A DNA stretch of 64,000 bases from Bacteroidia bacterium (GTDB taxonomy: Bacteria; Bacteroidota; Bacteroidia; B-17B0; Aurantibacillaceae). The position numbers were made by a program, and so were the translations under genes. The notes below the pieces were generated by a model that was not told the DNA's origin, did not search any database, and saw only the letters and a list, made by a program, of their open reading frames with translations. Positions 39,718 to 49,178 of this stretch are shown piece after piece. Position 1 is the stretch's first letter, and every line of letters begins with the position of its first letter. Location of the stretch: contig JAIOZA010000014.1 in assembly GCA_021740825.1 (NCBI GenBank), forward strand, positions 1-64,000. Direction: 5' to 3'.

Positions 39718-41706
39718 TTACTTCAAATAACTAATTGCAATAATTTGGATTTTGCGTTCGCTTGCTGCAAAAGGGCTATAAACGGAATTCCTAACATCTT
39801 TTACATCGTCACTCACCGTGCTTACTGGTAATTCTCCAATATCTTCATTAAAAAACTCAATGCGGCCTTCAGCGTCATTGGTATTATCTACATATTTTAC
39901 AAACTTACCATTACCATATTCCATAAAATAATTGCGCAAACTACTGATGCGGCGCTTTGCTAAATTCACATTATAATCTGTACTAGCTAACGGACTGCAA
40001 TAGCCCTTCATTGTAATTTTCACTTTTTCGCCACGCAATAAAACCTGATCTAATAATAAAGCAAACTTATCTAAGTCCTGCATTCCAGCATCTACGCTGT
40101 CTTCAAAAAAGTTTTCAATTCTATTAATGGCAAAGTCTTTTTGATCTCCTTCTAATCCTTTAGCGTACTCCGAAAAGTATTTTGATTTTAAAATGGTATA
40201 ATCTTCATAAGTTTTTTTATAATTTTTTTTAGTGACTATTACTTTTGTTTTAGGTTCAGGTTCATCGTTGTGAAAATATAACGTTAAGGGAACTAATACT
40301 TTCATTTGATTAATTAATAAAGCCGTTGTATCAATTGGTTTTGGTGGTTCTGATAATGGAGTGATTGGGAAACTATAAATATCATTGCAGCAATTTGGTT
40401 TATCTTCAAAATAAGAACCTAATCGATTAGAGGAAATATAGGCTCTGTCTTTTTTTGAATTGATGCTGTAGTAAATATCATTGTAACTGCTGTTAATGGG
40501 ATAGCCAATATTTTGAACATCCGAAAATGCATTGTTTTTAAATTCGGATGTAAAAATATCGAAGTTTCCTAAACCCTTGTGCCAAGTGCTACTAAAGTAA
40601 AGTGTTTTATTTTCCTTAACAAACCAAGGAGTGATGTCATCTTCTATTGTATTTATTTTTTTACCGGCATTAATAGGAGTTTCAAATGTTCCATCAGCAT
40701 TCATATAAGCATACCAAATATCCATTGCACCTTCGCCTGCAGCTCTATCGCTCGAAAAGAACAAAATGGGTTTTTGATTTAATTCGCTAAAACAAGGTTG
40801 AGTTGTATTATTGCCATTTGTATTTATTGGCGAAGGAAGTTTCTGTAATTCTGTCCAATGCCCGTTTTTAAAATCAGACACATAAATTTCGCAACGGTAT
40901 TGAGTTGCATTTATTGATCCACAGCGTGAAACAAACACTTTTGTGAAGTCTGAATTAAAACTTGTATTTGCATTATGAATATTACTTTTATTAAACAATG
41001 AATCTAATTCCTGCGCTTTTAAAAATTTATGGGCTTTTGTGGCTGATTTATGAGCGGTGTATAATTTATTAAACGCAACGCCTTCTGCATCTTGCTTTGA
41101 CTTGTCTCTTAATGAAGAAAAATACAGCAAGCTGTCATATTCAAAAGGAGCATACTCACTAACTCGACTATTAACGGCACTATCTAAATGAATTACTTTT
41201 ATGTCCACAGGGTTTTTGATGAGAACTTGCGCAATATCGCAAGCTTCAAATTCTTGTTTTGCCTTAGCTGCTAAACGCTGCTTTTCTTTGTCCTTACTAG
41301 TACGTTGTTTTTTGTAATATTTATCAAAATACTTTTTTGCTCCTTTATACTTTCCATTGGTTTTTAATTGCATGGCAATATAAAATGGAATTTCTTTATA
41401 AGTTTTACCATTATCTTTTTTATAAATTTTTTGATACCAATGTAACGATACGTCATGATCATAATTTAAACGAGAGGCATCGGCAAAAAGCAACTGATAT
41501 TCAATATTTGAAGAATCTTGTAAAATAATTTGGTTATAAATTTGAGCTGCTGCTGAAAAGTCTTTTCTGTTAGTAGCTTCAGCACCTTGTTTTAATAACT
41601 GTTTGATACTTTGCGCATCTATTGTATTTGACAATGATAAACAAGCAAATAAGAATAGTTTATGTAGTTGTTGTTTCAACATACGGCTTACATGTAAATT
41701 GGACAA
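39718..41706 (-). CDS. OmpA-family protein with TPR and WD40-like/PD40 repeats
   Basis: 662 aa; LFFSSDRAAGEGAMDIWYAYMNADGTF, OmpA-like C-terminus VKITMKGYCSPLASTDYNVNLAKRRISSLRNYF. Confidence 0.87.
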   Translation of the reverse strand: MSNLHVSRMLKQQLHKLFLFACLSLSNTIDAQSIKQLLKQGAEATNRKDFSAAAQIYNQIILQDSSNIEYQLLFADASRLNYDHDVSLHWYQKIYKKDNGKTYKEIPFYIAMQLKTNGKYKGAKKYFDKYYKKQRTSKDKEKQRLAAKAKQEFEACDIAQVLIKNPVDIKVIHLDSAVNSRVSEYAPFEYDSLLYFSSLRDKSKQDAEGVAFNKLYTAHKSATKAHKFLKAQELDSLFNKSNIHNANTSFNSDFTKVFVSRCGSINATQYRCEIYVSDFKNGHWTELQKLPSPINTNGNNTTQPCFSELNQKPILFFSSDRAAGEGAMDIWYAYMNADGTFETPINAGKKINTIEDDITPWFVKENKTLYFSSTWHKGLGNFDIFTSEFKNNAFSDVQNIGYPINSSYNDIYYSINSKKDRAYISSNRLGSYFEDKPNCCNDIYSFPITPLSEPPKPIDTTALLINQMKVLVPLTLYFHNDEPEPKTKVIVTKKNYKKTYEDYTILKSKYFSEYAKGLEGDQKDFAINRIENFFEDSVDAGMQDLDKFALLLDQVLLRGEKVKITMKGYCSPLASTDYNVNLAKRRISSLRNYFMEYGNGKFVKYVDNTNDAEGRIEFFNEDIGELPVSTVSDDVKDVRNSVYSPFAASERKIQIIAISYLK

Positions 41707-42725
41707 ACACGTGTTTTAGGCACAAATACTTTTGGAGTAGCCCAAATATAAATAAACGAAATTTCAAGACCACCTCTACCATTTGTGGCGCGTTTAAACT
41801 GCGAGTAGTTGTAATCATATGAAACTTGCAAACGCATATTGTTATGCTCCAATCCAACGGTTGTAATAATAGCATCTTTTATTCGTGATAAAAGTCCAAC
41901 GTTAAAAATGGTATTAGTTTTTGGGTCTAGTGTGTGATAATAAGATAAGCCAAAAAGATTTTCTCTAAACTTTTGTTGTTGGTTTCCATAATATTCAAAC
42001 ATAATTGCAGAGATATTATTAAAGCTATATTTAAATTGTAAGGATTCATTGTGCTTTACCCTTAAAACAACTCCTTGTGTATTGTAAAAAGAAATATTTG
42101 GTTTATTAATATGATTGATTGAATAGCCAATTGTAGCTTTTATTTTTTGGTTAATTTTTTTTTGTACTACAACACCAGCACCAATATCTGCAAATAATTT
42201 ACTTTGTCTTGCAAAGCTTTCGCCGTTATTTAATGATGCACTATAAGCATCGCCGTCCCATTGTTTGTCGTACGATAAGCGATTTGCATCAACACTAATA
42301 TTTGTAATACCTCCAATTATTCCTAATGCAACACTTAGTCCCGAATCTTTTTTGAAAGAAAACTTATGATTGATAGGAATTTTAAAATCAGTAATTTTAT
42401 ATTTACCATCACCAGCGGCATCATGATTTAAAATAATTCCTACCGCTTCATTGGTATTTTTTATGAATGATTTTTTCAAATTATAATCTCCTCCAAAACT
42501 AAAAGTACTATATGGCACTGGCACACTTTGCCATTGGTTTCGATAATTAAAAATCAATCGTCCATCACCTTCAAACATACCAGTATTTGCAGGATTTAAA
42601 TTGAGCGGCGACATTTGCCAGTTTGAAAAATGGATATCTTGGCTAAGTGAAAATTTAGGCACATGAATGCAAAATGCAAAAAGCATCATATAAAAAACAG
42701 GTATGTGTTTGTTATTATGCATCAT
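41688..42725 (-). CDS. PorP/SprF-family type IX secretion system membrane protein
   Basis: 345 aa; DIHFSNWQMSPLNLNPANTGMFEGDGRLIFNYRNQWQSV signature. Confidence 0.93.
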   Translation of the reverse strand: MMHNNKHIPVFYMMLFAFCIHVPKFSLSQDIHFSNWQMSPLNLNPANTGMFEGDGRLIFNYRNQWQSVPVPYSTFSFGGDYNLKKSFIKNTNEAVGIILNHDAAGDGKYKITDFKIPINHKFSFKKDSGLSVALGIIGGITNISVDANRLSYDKQWDGDAYSASLNNGESFARQSKLFADIGAGVVVQKKINQKIKATIGYSINHINKPNISFYNTQGVVLRVKHNESLQFKYSFNNISAIMFEYYGNQQQKFRENLFGLSYYHTLDPKTNTIFNVGLLSRIKDAIITTVGLEHNNMRLQVSYDYNYSQFKRATNGRGGLEISFIYIWATPKVFVPKTRVCPIYM

Positions 42726-45700
42726 TATCTCATTAAGGTTACATTACCCTTTTTAAAAGATTCTTCACCGTTATTGCATTTAAAAGTCATATAGTAGCCA
42801 TACACACCTTGGTCTAAGAGTTTCCCTTTAAAGCTTCCGTCCCACCCATTTTTAATATCAGAGGTTTCAAATAATTTTTCGCCCCACCTATCGTAAATTG
42901 TTAAATATACTTCTGTTATGAAATTGCTTCTAATAAAAAGCACATCATTTATTCCATCATTATTTGGTGTAAATCCTGTTGGTAAATAAACAACACCTTC
43001 ATCACAAATACTTGTGATTACCGATAAATAGATTGTTTTTAAAACATGCGCGCAGCCATTTTCATCAGTAAAATAAACCGTGTATTCACCAGGTTTGGTG
43101 GGGGTAATGACTATTGTTGTATTAGATGTAATACTAGTTTGTGTTGGAGGAACCACTGCAACTGTGCCATTATTAACAAAGCCATTTAATGTTACAGTGG
43201 ATGATTGTCCTAAGGTAAGTGTTGTTGCTGAAACACTAATAGATGAAGTGTTATATGAAAATGGATATACAGAAACAGTGGTGGTTAGATTGCTTTTGCA
43301 AGTATCGATTCCTTGAATTGTACTGATTGTAACGGTGTAAATGGTTGTCGAACTTGGAAATGCAAGAGGATTGTGGATTGTAGAATCGGATAAACTTGCG
43401 CCGGGTTGCCATAAATAATAAACACCTCCACTTGCATTAAGTTGTACAGAATCTAATTCGCATTTTAGTATAGGGTTATTCACGGCAACGGTTGTGAATC
43501 CACTTAAATTTACAACTTGTTCGCTAGTATCTTTACAACCAAAACTATTTGTAGCAATTAACGCTACTGTGTATATTCCAGCAGATCCATAAAAATAGGT
43601 TGGATTTTGAATGGAACTAGTATTTGAATTTCCGAAATCCCACTGCCATGTAATTGGATTAGTAAAGGACGCATCTGTAAACTGAACATTATTTCCGCAA
43701 GCACCTACGGTATAATTAAATTGTGAAGTTATTTTTGGAAAAACAGTAACGGAAGTGGTAAGAGTTTTAACACATTGTTTTCCAAGTAAACTATTTTGAA
43801 TGATGCTAACGGTATAAATGGTTGTTGTTTGAACTGTGCAGGTTGGATTTGCAATTAGCGGATTTGATAGTCCTGTAATTGGTTGCCAACTATAATTTGT
43901 ACCACCTTCGGCAAGCAACGAAACAGTTTGGTAACTGCATTTTGATTGTGGTTGATTTATTTTTATCGAGTCAACAGGAACAATGAGCGTTTGTGTAATA
44001 GAATCTTTGCAGCCAAAATTAGTTTGTGAGGTTAACTTTACAGTATAAGTGCCGGCAGTTAAAAAAGAATACGATGTATTTGTGGAACTTGAAAGTAGAT
44101 TAGAATTTAAATACCATTTAGTAAAATTAGCCACTGGAGTTGTTTGATTAATAAAACTAACATAATTAGAACACGAATCAACCGTCATAGTAAAGTTACT
44201 TACTGGTTTAGGATGAACTGTTATAATAATTTTAGCAGTATCATAAATATTATTACAGATAGAAGTTTTTACATATAAGTTTGCTGTATAGGTGCCAGCT
44301 GCAGTAAAAGTTTTTATTGGGTTAAAAATAGTTGAGGTGGTATCGTTTGCGCCAAAATCCCATAAATAAGCATGACCGGGAGTACTATTATTTGTAAAGT
44401 TTACAGTTAAAGGCATGCATCCCGATATGGTACTTGCTGAAATATTTGCCACTGCTGAGTTTAATTGAAAATCAATTTTAAAAACGCCGTTATTGCAATT
44501 AGAAGAATAATTAACGTTACTTCCGTTATTAGGCCAAGCGCCAGGAGTAACCGGAAAATCATCATTATTTGTGCACCCTGCACACACTGATTGATAAATG
44601 ATGCCGTTTTTATCAAAACGACTTGTGCCGCCATCTACATGTTCGTGGCTAAGTGCACCACCAAAATAACTACCAAATAATAAGTTAGACATGTTTGGCG
44701 CTAATACCATTAAATAAAAATTATAACTGTCTGTTGATGATTGTATGGCGTTTGCAGTAAGTGGCATGCCTGATGTTGGAACTAAAAATATAATATTTCC
44801 TCCCCAACCCGATAAGTAAATATTGCCAGCGCAATCAACCGAAAAGGCCGAAGGGGAAATATTGATATTTCCGTTTCCGTTACCTATTACAGTAGAGGCT
44901 AATAAGACATTTAACTGTGGATTTAGTTTTTGAATAAATTGTTTACTGTTGGCATTTGAATATACTCCTGCTGTAACTGGCATATTTCCTAATGATTGAC
45001 CAAAGAGGTAAACATTTTGTTGATTATCTAATTGTACAAAATAACTTTGATCGTAGTTATTTGTTCCAATATAACTAGAATGAATAATAGCCGAACCATT
45101 TTGTTTTATTTTACAAATATAACCATCACACTTTCCACCTCCATAAGTTGTTTTGTAGCTTCCTGCCGTGATAGGAAAATTGGAACTTCTGGTGCCCCCC
45201 GTTACATAAATATTTAATGTATCATCTAGCGCAAGCGCATAACCAGCATCATTGTCGCTTCCGCCAATAAATGTACTAAATACAAGTCCGCTAAGCGTTG
45301 GGTTAAATTTTATTAATACTGCGTCTTGTTTGCCACCTAAAGAGTTATCTAAAGCATTAAGGGTAGGGAAGTCAGAAGATTTTGTACTACTATAAATATA
45401 GATATTATCTAACGTGTCAACTTGAATTTCACCTCGGTACTGATCTCCATAATTATATTGTAAAGAATCTGGCGGATACTCGGTAACATTGCCATAAGGA
45501 GAAGTGTAAGAGGTGATGGCGTTGTTATAATTTATACCGTCGTTTTCGGCTCCGCCAATGTACGTGGAGGATAATAATGTACTGCCAACGCTGTTGAGTT
45601 TAGCGGCAAATATATCGGTTCCATTATTAAACGTAGTACCGTTAAATACAAAACTAATGTATGTTCCACCATTAAATGTATTGTCGTAACATCCAACCGT

Positions 45701-46765
45701 TGTCGGAAAATTGCTCGAACCAGTTGCGCCATATAAGCATAGATTATCGTTTTTATCAACTACTAAACTAGAAACAATTTCTGCGCCATTACCGCCTAAA
45801 TAAGTTGAATATTTTAAGAATGTGCCCGATGAATCGTATTTTGTGATAACAACATCGGTTTGTCCGGGACCTACAAAATTATTAAAACTCACATCGTAAG
45901 CTCCCACCGTTGTTGGATAACCTATATCAAAGGTAGTTCCTCCGGTATATAAACTTCCTCGCGAATCATAAGTTGCAGTCATTCCAAAATTATCAGCGGT
46001 GCTACCACTTGAGGCAGCAAATACTAATAATGGATCAATAATTAATTCATGGCTGCGATCATATTCTTTTAAAAGTTTAAAGGAAACAACATTATCCTTT
46101 AAAATAAATTTACTTGGAATTTCTATAGTGTCTTCATTTATGATTTGATATACAAATGGTTTTTGTTCAATGGATTCGCTAACGGAGGTGCTAATATAAA
46201 GTTCTCCATTTTTTAGTTTAATACTATTTACACCTACATAATGTATTTTAATTTCATTGGGATTTCCATTAGGCTTTACAATAAAATTGTATTTTATAGA
46301 TTGTTTTCCTCCAAAGTACATGGCATCAATATTTGCATATAATTCAGAAATAAGAATATTTTTATAGTGATGTACATTTGAAGCCCAATGAGAAGAATTT
46401 TTCCCCACAAAATAATTAGAATAATCTTCTGTGATATCATTGGCAATAATTTGCGGACTGCCGTTTGAGCCAAGAAAATTAATTGAATAAGAATGAAATT
46501 TTAAGTTAGGAGAGATTATTTTTCCAAGATGCCTAGATCTATAGTTGTCTTTATCATATAAATGAAAAGTCAGTTTTCCGGTTTTTTCTACAAACAAAGC
46601 GCCGCCATCTAATTGTGCCTTATAACTAATGTGATTGTCCCATTGGCTTTTGTTTTCGGTAAATTGAATTTGAGCCTGCGAGTGAGTAGAAGGAGTTTTT
46701 ACTCGCTGCGCAAAACTATGCGCAGCACAAAAAATGATACAAACTATAATTAACAATTTATTCAT
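42725..46765 (-). CDS. Gliding-motility-associated/T9SS type B sorting domain surface protein with SBBP-like beta-propeller and PKD domains
   Basis: 1346 aa; ENKSQWDNHISYKAQLDGGALFVEKTGKLTFHL; YLGGNGAEIVSSLVVDKNDNLCLYGATGS repeats; C-terminal VYLPTGFTPNNDGINDVLFIRS...IYDRWGEKLFETSDIKNGWDGSFKGK. Confidence 0.92.
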   Translation of the reverse strand: MNKLLIIVCIIFCAAHSFAQRVKTPSTHSQAQIQFTENKSQWDNHISYKAQLDGGALFVEKTGKLTFHLYDKDNYRSRHLGKIISPNLKFHSYSINFLGSNGSPQIIANDITEDYSNYFVGKNSSHWASNVHHYKNILISELYANIDAMYFGGKQSIKYNFIVKPNGNPNEIKIHYVGVNSIKLKNGELYISTSVSESIEQKPFVYQIINEDTIEIPSKFILKDNVVSFKLLKEYDRSHELIIDPLLVFAASSGSTADNFGMTATYDSRGSLYTGGTTFDIGYPTTVGAYDVSFNNFVGPGQTDVVITKYDSSGTFLKYSTYLGGNGAEIVSSLVVDKNDNLCLYGATGSSNFPTTVGCYDNTFNGGTYISFVFNGTTFNNGTDIFAAKLNSVGSTLLSSTYIGGAENDGINYNNAITSYTSPYGNVTEYPPDSLQYNYGDQYRGEIQVDTLDNIYIYSSTKSSDFPTLNALDNSLGGKQDAVLIKFNPTLSGLVFSTFIGGSDNDAGYALALDDTLNIYVTGGTRSSNFPITAGSYKTTYGGGKCDGYICKIKQNGSAIIHSSYIGTNNYDQSYFVQLDNQQNVYLFGQSLGNMPVTAGVYSNANSKQFIQKLNPQLNVLLASTVIGNGNGNINISPSAFSVDCAGNIYLSGWGGNIIFLVPTSGMPLTANAIQSSTDSYNFYLMVLAPNMSNLLFGSYFGGALSHEHVDGGTSRFDKNGIIYQSVCAGCTNNDDFPVTPGAWPNNGSNVNYSSNCNNGVFKIDFQLNSAVANISASTISGCMPLTVNFTNNSTPGHAYLWDFGANDTTSTIFNPIKTFTAAGTYTANLYVKTSICNNIYDTAKIIITVHPKPVSNFTMTVDSCSNYVSFINQTTPVANFTKWYLNSNLLSSSTNTSYSFLTAGTYTVKLTSQTNFGCKDSITQTLIVPVDSIKINQPQSKCSYQTVSLLAEGGTNYSWQPITGLSNPLIANPTCTVQTTTIYTVSIIQNSLLGKQCVKTLTTSVTVFPKITSQFNYTVGACGNNVQFTDASFTNPITWQWDFGNSNTSSIQNPTYFYGSAGIYTVALIATNSFGCKDTSEQVVNLSGFTTVAVNNPILKCELDSVQLNASGGVYYLWQPGASLSDSTIHNPLAFPSSTTIYTVTISTIQGIDTCKSNLTTTVSVYPFSYNTSSISVSATTLTLGQSSTVTLNGFVNNGTVAVVPPTQTSITSNTTIVITPTKPGEYTVYFTDENGCAHVLKTIYLSVITSICDEGVVYLPTGFTPNNDGINDVLFIRSNFITEVYLTIYDRWGEKLFETSDIKNGWDGSFKGKLLDQGVYGYYMTFKCNNGEESFKKGNVTLMR

Positions 46766-46779
46766 TATAGTAAATGTAA

Positions 46780-46808
46780 TAAAAAAAACCTTGATTAAAA
46801 ATCAAGGT
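46780..46808 (-). terminator. Intrinsic terminator after the 66-aa membrane protein gene
   Basis: AAACCTTGAT-TTTTA-ATCAAGGTTTTTTTT on the minus strand. Confidence 0.8.
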
Positions 46809-46836
46809 TTAAATAAAATAAATCTAAAGGATGATT

Positions 46837-47037
46837 TTATCTTAAAGTGCCATTTTTGTCGGCGTCCTTAGTTTGTTTAATAATTTGCATAGTCCAATAC
46901 ACTAATAAGCCACCAATAATAATCCAAAGAACAATGTTAGGCCCATGCCCTAAAGAGCGCATTCCTTTAAACACTTTTTGAGAAAAATCTCCGATTGCAT
47001 AAAAAACATCAGTCATTGTTATCATTAAAGAAGCCAT
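46837..47037 (-). CDS. Small single-TM protein (DUF6341-like)
   Basis: 66 aa; MTDVFYAIGDFSQKVFKGMRSLGHGPNIVLWIIIGGLLVYWTMQI. Confidence 0.65.
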   Translation of the reverse strand: MASLMITMTDVFYAIGDFSQKVFKGMRSLGHGPNIVLWIIIGGLLVYWTMQIIKQTKDADKNGTLR

Positions 47038-47110
47038 ATTAATCTAATTTTGTAAGTTTACAGCACAAAAATATAAATTATTTCTAATATAAAATGATTT
47101 TGTACAAAAA

Positions 47111-48100
47111 ATGATTGTCGCCCCTTTAAAAAGTAGCCTTCAAGTTTCAATTATAATCATCCTTTTGCTTTCAATTGGGCTTTGGTGTAGTACATTTTTA
47201 TTTGTAAACACTAATCCGTTCATTATAAATTACAAAGAACATATCTTGTATTTGTATTTTTTTCTCAACGGTTTTTCACCGAATGTAAATCAACTTATAA
47301 ATCTTGGGGTTATTTTATTAGGGGCTTTTTTGGTCAATTTTTTAGCCATAGAACAGGAAATTACCGCAAAAACAAATTACTTACCAGCCTTTTTTTACGT
47401 ATTATTTGCTTTTTCAGCAAGCACTTCTTCAATTGTAGAACCTCTACTAACAGCTAATTTGTTTATTTTACCAGCACTGTTTTTTTTAATAAACAGCTAT
47501 AAAAAAAGTGAGGCACTTACCGAGTTTTTTAAAGCAGGATTATTTATGGGCTTAGCATCTTTTTTTTGCATACATTTTATTGTTATATTTCCTTTAAGTT
47601 TAATTGTACTTTTCATTTTAAGACCTTTTAATTGGCGAGAATGGAGCATCTTATTATTCGGATTATGTGCGCCACTTTATATATTTATGTGCATATCATA
47701 CATAACAACTAATGAGGCTTTTACTGTTTTTAATATGATGCAAGAAGCAACTTCAAGTTTGCAAATGCCAATAATATCTGAGTATTATGTTTGTTTTATT
47801 GGCGTAATAATTATAGGGTTTTTTCTTGCGCTGCTAAAATATATTGGCAAAGGATTTGGAGGGAAAGTTAAAACACAAAAAACAAAGTACATCTTGCTAT
47901 GGATGTTTCTGTTATGTTTATTAATGGTATTTTTCGAGCAAATGTCTGATATGATTTTACTACCGTGCATCATCCCATTATGTATTATATTATCAGATTA
48001 TATTTTTGATATAAAACAATTAAAAATAGCTAATACATTAATATTACTTTTTTTAGCTAGTTTTTCAATTATATATTTACACGCCCTTGGGTTAATATAG
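47111..48100 (+). CDS. Polytopic membrane protein (DUF6427-like)
   Basis: 329 aa, many TM helices; divergent from the DUF6341-like gene, as often seen in Flavobacteriia. Confidence 0.65.
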   Translation: MIVAPLKSSLQVSIIIILLLSIGLWCSTFLFVNTNPFIINYKEHILYLYFFLNGFSPNVNQLINLGVILLGAFLVNFLAIEQEITAKTNYLPAFFYVLFAFSASTSSIVEPLLTANLFILPALFFLINSYKKSEALTEFFKAGLFMGLASFFCIHFIVIFPLSLIVLFILRPFNWREWSILLFGLCAPLYIFMCISYITTNEAFTVFNMMQEATSSLQMPIISEYYVCFIGVIIIGFFLALLKYIGKGFGGKVKTQKTKYILLWMFLLCLLMVFFEQMSDMILLPCIIPLCIILSDYIFDIKQLKIANTLILLFLASFSIIYLHALGLI

Positions 48101-48143
48101 TATATTGTTAAAAAAATAAGGTTACCAAGTAAATTGATTTATT

Positions 48144-48151
48144 TATTTTTG
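48144..48151 (+). promoter_or_regulatory. Bacteroidota -7 element TATTTTTG upstream of purQ
   Basis: Matches TAnnTTTG, 36 nt before the ATG. Confidence 0.45.
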
Positions 48152-48186
48152 CAAGGCAGTAATTATTAAAATATAAAAGTACAGAT

Positions 48187-48882
48187 ATGAAATTTGGAGT
48201 AGTTGTTTTCCCTGGGTCAAATTGTGATGAAGATATGGTGTATGTATTACGCGATATTATGAAACAAGAAACCACTAAACTGTGGCATAAAAACACTGAT
48301 TTGGAAGATTGCACCCACATTATTTTGCCGGGTGGGTTTTCTTATGGAGATTACTTAAGAAGTGGTGCTATCGCAAGATTTTCTCCAATTATGACCAGTG
48401 TTATTAAACACGCAGAATCAGGTGGCTTTGTATTTGGTGTTTGTAACGGCTTTCAAATTTTGTGCGAAAGTGGACTATTACCTGGAGCCTTATTACATAA
48501 TAATAGCCGTAAGTTTATATGTAAGAATGTATTTATAAAAGCCGAAAACAACTCAACAACTTTAACTAATGCTTTACCGGATAAAGCTTTAAAAATTCCT
48601 ATTGCCCATGGCGAAGGAAAGTACTTTGCAGATCCTGAAACATTAGCAGCTTTAAATCATAACGGACAAGTTATTTTTAGATATTGTAACCAAGACGGAG
48701 AAATAACATCCGATGCAAATCCTAATGGAGCAATTGATAATATTGCCGGCGTTTGTAATGCTACTAAAAACGTATTTGGCATGATGCCCCATCCTGAGCG
48801 CGCTGCAGATGAATTGTTGGCAAACACAGATGGTAAATATTTACTTGAAAGTATTTTAAAAGCCACTTTGGTTAACATCTAA
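48187..48882 (+). CDS. purQ: Phosphoribosylformylglycinamidine synthase, glutaminase subunit
   Basis: 231 aa; MKFGVVVFPGSNCDEDMVYVL, LPGGFSYGDYLRSGAIARFS, GVCNGFQIL, MMPHPERA. Confidence 0.95.
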   Translation: MKFGVVVFPGSNCDEDMVYVLRDIMKQETTKLWHKNTDLEDCTHIILPGGFSYGDYLRSGAIARFSPIMTSVIKHAESGGFVFGVCNGFQILCESGLLPGALLHNNSRKFICKNVFIKAENNSTTLTNALPDKALKIPIAHGEGKYFADPETLAALNHNGQVIFRYCNQDGEITSDANPNGAIDNIAGVCNATKNVFGMMPHPERAADELLANTDGKYLLESILKATLVNI

Positions 48883-48942
48883 TCTACCACTTTTAAGGTA
48901 GTATTTTTGAGTAGATAAAAACGTATTTTTATTTGCTTATTT

Positions 48943-49167
48943 ATGGTAACACTCGACAATTTAAAATTAGGTCAATCGGCTACAGTGAGGGAATTTACAG
49001 ACGATTTTTTGTCGTTAAAACTCACCGAAATGGGTTGTTTTCCGGGCGAGGTAGTAAAGCTTACAAACATTGCTCCTTTCGGAGATCCAATTGCCATTGA
49101 AGTTTCGGGTTATCAATTAAGCTTAAGAAAGCAAGAAGCGCATACCGTTATTGTAGAAAGAATTTAA
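48943..49167 (+). CDS. feoA: Ferrous iron transport protein A
   Basis: 74 aa; LTEMGCFPGEVVKLTNIAPFGDPIAIEVSGYQLSLRKQEA; followed by feoB. Confidence 0.92.
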   Translation: MVTLDNLKLGQSATVREFTDDFLSLKLTEMGCFPGEVVKLTNIAPFGDPIAIEVSGYQLSLRKQEAHTVIVERI

Positions 49168-49178
49168 AGCGCCGCTTA

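Noticed and set aside
46837-48100. Divergent small membrane protein pair as a novel defence system
   Set aside because: The pair resembles the conserved DUF6341/DUF6427 neighbourhood of Flavobacteriia, with no nuclease or sensor partner.
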